From Lachnospiraceae bacterium (GTDB taxonomy: Bacteria; Bacillota; Clostridia; Lachnospirales; Lachnospiraceae): a stretch of 5,667 bases of DNA. Where the stretch lies: NCBI GenBank assembly GCA_016282215.1, contig JAEEKC010000036.1:1-5667 (forward strand), read 5' to 3'. The notes beneath the pieces were generated by a model that was not told where the DNA came from, ran no database searches, and worked only from the letters and a program-made list of their open reading frames with translations. The position numbers were made by a program, and so were the translations under genes. This document shows positions 4,058 through 5,667 of this stretch, one piece after another. The stretch's first letter is position 1; every line of letters starts with the position of its first letter.

Positions 4058-5310
4058 CCCTCGATCAAAAACAGGCCATTGCACTCTTCCGCTATAGCGT
4101 TATAGCCCCGCTTGAAACCGGCTCTTTCGATCCCGGCAAGAGCAAAAACGATTTCTTCCGTGATGCTGCCGGTAAAACCTACATTGATCCGGAAGGCAAT
4201 TCCAGAAAGATCAGTTTCCATACCATCAAGAAATGGCACCGCTATTACAGGCGTGACGGTTTTGAGGGTCTCATGCCACAAAGCCGGAGCGACGAAGGCG
4301 AAAGCCGCGCTCTCGACCAGGATCGGAAAGAGCAGATACGGTACCTTCTTGACAAATATCCGCGTATCACCGCCGCAGAAACTTACCGCCAGCTCCTGTC
4401 CAGCGGAAGCATTGATATCGGTGAGGTGTCGCTTTCAACCATTGAACGCTTTGTCCGTCTTGTCCGCAAGGAAGATCCTGCACCTCAGGGAAAAGAGATG
4501 CACCGTTACGAACGTTCCCACATAAATGAGGTATGGTATGGTGATACATGCTTCGGTCCATATCTGTCCGCACCTGAAGGAAAAAAACGCGTATACTTTA
4601 TGGCGCTCATTGACGATGCAAGCCGGTTTATCGTGGCCGCTGATGTCTTCTTTAACGACAACTATGAGAACCTTATGTCTCTTATACGCTCTGCCGTCTT
4701 AAAGCACGGCGTACCGCACCTTTTCAGCTTTGACAACGGTCCTTCCTACCGGAACCAGCAGATGGAACTGCTGGCTGCGCGCATAGGCTCATCCGTCCAT
4801 TACTGCGAGCCCTTCACCCCGACCAGTAAATCGAAAATAGAGCGCTGGTTTTTAACGATGCGTCTCCAGTATCTTGCAACGCTGGATATGAATCGGTTCG
4901 ATTCCATTGATGCCCTCCGCAGGGACTTTGATGCCTATGTGCTGCGTTATAACCAGACCGTTCATTCCTCACTGAACGGATCGTCCCCACAAGAGCGTTT
5001 CTTCATGGAACCTGAAAAAATACGCAGGCTTTCGGAATTCGATGCAGCCCACAGTTTCATGCTGGAGATCGAGCGCCGGGTTTCCGCCGATGGTGTGGTA
5101 TCCATTGACAGCAAAGAATACGAAGTACACTACCGCTATGCAAAGCAGCGGATCCGTATACGTTATTCCCCCGACTTCTCTGAAACGTACGTCGTAGAAC
5201 CCTCCGGTGAACTCACGTCCATCGACATGCGCCCTCTGAACAAAAAGGACAACTCACTGATCAAGAGAGAAAAAGTCCGTTTAAGCGATACGGAAGGAGG
5301 CATCTCATGA
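4054..5310 (+). CDS. DDE transposase, Mu/TniA/TnsB-like
   Basis: This 418-residue protein should bind the element's ends and carry out strand cleavage and transfer. Residues about 1-140 form helix-turn-helix DNA-binding domains (FHTIKKWHRYYRRDGFEGL, then ITAAETYRQLL and SLSTIERFVR). An RNase H-like integrase core spans about 155-315, with candidate catalytic residues D164 (WYGDT), D227 (SFDNG) and E263 (KIERW). The last two are separated by 35 residues, the classic D,D(35)E spacing, so the enzyme looks intact. The core ends in NQTVHSSLNGSSPQERF, typical of rve-type integrases. Residues about 330-392 (RRVSADGVVSIDSKEYEV and on) resemble the Mu-transposase C-terminal beta-barrel, as in TniA/TnsB. 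AAAGGGGG lies 8 bases upstream of the ATG. The gene overlaps the upstream and downstream genes by ATGA junctions. The ATPase partner argues against IS3 or IS481, whose transposases work without one. Confidence 0.92.
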   Translation: MTLDQKQAIALFRYSVIAPLETGSFDPGKSKNDFFRDAAGKTYIDPEGNSRKISFHTIKKWHRYYRRDGFEGLMPQSRSDEGESRALDQDRKEQIRYLLDKYPRITAAETYRQLLSSGSIDIGEVSLSTIERFVRLVRKEDPAPQGKEMHRYERSHINEVWYGDTCFGPYLSAPEGKKRVYFMALIDDASRFIVAADVFFNDNYENLMSLIRSAVLKHGVPHLFSFDNGPSYRNQQMELLAARIGSSVHYCEPFTPTSKSKIERWFLTMRLQYLATLDMNRFDSIDALRRDFDAYVLRYNQTVHSSLNGSSPQERFFMEPEKIRRLSEFDAAHSFMLEIERRVSADGVVSIDSKEYEVHYRYAKQRIRIRYSPDFSETYVVEPSGELTSIDMRPLNKKDNSLIKREKVRLSDTEGGIS

Positions 5311-5667
5311 CTGATTACTTATCAAGGTATGGGCTGGAACAGAATCCATTCCTTAAAAACTCCAGGGACATATTTATTGATACTGCTGAATCCTCAGAAG
5401 TATCCACACGCCTCGGATTTCTTTCTGATACAAAAGGCATCGGTATCCTCACCGGCGAACCGGGTCAGGGCAAGACTACTGCTACAAGAATCTGGAAAGA
5501 CTCTCTGAGTCCTGCTCTTTTCAAGGTGTCATACAACTGCCTCTCCACACTCACTGTCATGGATTTTTACCGGCAGATGGCTTACAGCCTCGGCATTGAA
5601 CCCCGTTTCAGAAAGAACGATGTCTTTAATGACATCCAGTCTGAGATCCGCCGTCTGGCGATTGAAA
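5307..5667 (+). CDS. AAA ATPase, ExeA/TniB/TnsC-like transposition partner (partial)
   Basis: The ATG at 5307 overlaps the transposase stop (ATGA), with GGAGG 6 bases upstream (5296-5300). The first 120 residues are visible and the gene continues past the right edge. MTDYLSRYGLEQNPFLKN is the usual start of ExeA-like ATPases. Walker A is GEPGQGKTT at 50-58, with the nucleotide-binding Lys at 56. Walker B, sensor and arginine-finger residues would lie beyond the window. In transposons of the Tn7, Tn5053 and Mu types such an ATPase (TnsC, TniB, MuB) binds target DNA and activates the transposase; that role is inferred here from gene order and the ATP-binding motif. IS21 IstB is an alternative comparison, but the YGLxxNPF start fits ExeA/TniB better. 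Confidence 0.88.
   Translation, partial: MTDYLSRYGLEQNPFLKNSRDIFIDTAESSEVSTRLGFLSDTKGIGILTGEPGQGKTTATRIWKDSLSPALFKVSYNCLSTLTVMDFYRQMAYSLGIEPRFRKNDVFNDIQSEIRRLAIE

Larger units (their letters stand above)
2824..5667 (+). mobile_element. DDE transposon with DUF6431, DUF5348, transposase and AAA ATPase (left part)
   Basis: Four same-strand genes form a tight cassette: a zinc-ribbon DUF6431 protein, a DUF5348 protein, a D-D-E transposase with a Mu/TniA-like C-terminal domain, and a P-loop ATPase that continues past the window. A transposase followed by its ATPase resembles Tn7 TnsB/TnsC, Tn5053 TniA/TniB and IS21 IstA/IstB; the ExeA-like start of the ATPase (YGLEQNPF) favours the Tn7/Tni side. 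The left boundary is placed where the neighbouring coiled-coil frame breaks, so it is approximate; the true end may be any point from about 2820 to 2870. The right end, terminal inverted repeat and target duplication cannot be seen. Confidence 0.75.

Noticed and set aside
4112..4525. 137-residue ORF inside the transposase gene
   Set aside because: It is an out-of-frame shadow of the transposase, which has clear catalytic motifs in its own frame.
4054..5667. IS21 (istA/istB) element
   Set aside because: Gene order is similar, but DUF6431 and DUF5348 partners and the ExeA-like YGLxxNPF start of the ATPase fit a Tni/Tn7-like group better. Not fully excluded without the right end.

Overview
This window looks like chromosomal DNA from a low-to-mid GC Gram-positive gut anaerobe, most likely a Clostridia/Lachnospiraceae member. 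The basis is the strong GGAGG ribosome sites, a Gram-positive style lipoprotein and Sec signals, and a transposon type (DUF6431 + DUF5348 + DDE transposase + AAA ATPase) that I associate with gut Firmicutes. The taxonomic placement is inference; nothing in the window fixes the species.

Left part (1-1789, minus strand): three genes for exported proteins lie head to tail and probably form one operon. In transcription order they are a 272-residue secreted beta-rich protein (971-1789), a 157-residue lipoprotein (432-905), and the N-terminal part of a larger secreted protein with an Ig-like MBG/YDG-type repeat (1-364, running off the window). Gaps are about 65 bases and no terminator is visible between the genes, so they are likely co-expressed as an envelope or surface assembly.

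Control region (1790-2352): this gene-poor stretch holds an extended -10 promoter (near 2194-2202), a second promoter (TTGACG/TACAAT, 2048-2075), a run of 11 full GTTT units plus GTT (1997-2043) beginning about where transcription from that second promoter should start, a long terminator-like hairpin (1902-1956), three copies of the 8-mer CAGATATG/CATATCTG, and a perfect 14-base LacI/CcpA-type palindrome (2263-2276). All of this lies upstream of the surface operon. It suggests strong control and possibly length variation by repeat slippage.

Middle (2353-2823, minus strand): the C-terminal part of a coiled-coil protein with one C-terminal membrane segment. The reading frame stays open and protein-like upstream of its first ATG, then hits a stop with no usable start. 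The 5' end was probably removed by the mobile element next to it.

Right part (about 2824-5667, plus strand): the left end and first four genes of a DDE transposon. It has a promoter and leader hairpin, then a zinc-ribbon DUF6431 protein, a DUF5348 protein, an Mu/TniA-like DDE transposase with the full D-D-E triad, and the start of an ExeA/TniB-like AAA ATPase. The last three are joined by ATGA stop/start overlaps, and an 11-codon ORF just upstream is joined in the same way. The transposase and ATPase presumably form a TnsB/TnsC-like pair. The roles of the two DUF proteins are unknown, and the zinc ribbon makes DUF6431 a candidate DNA-recognition or target-selection factor. The right end of the element is outside the window.
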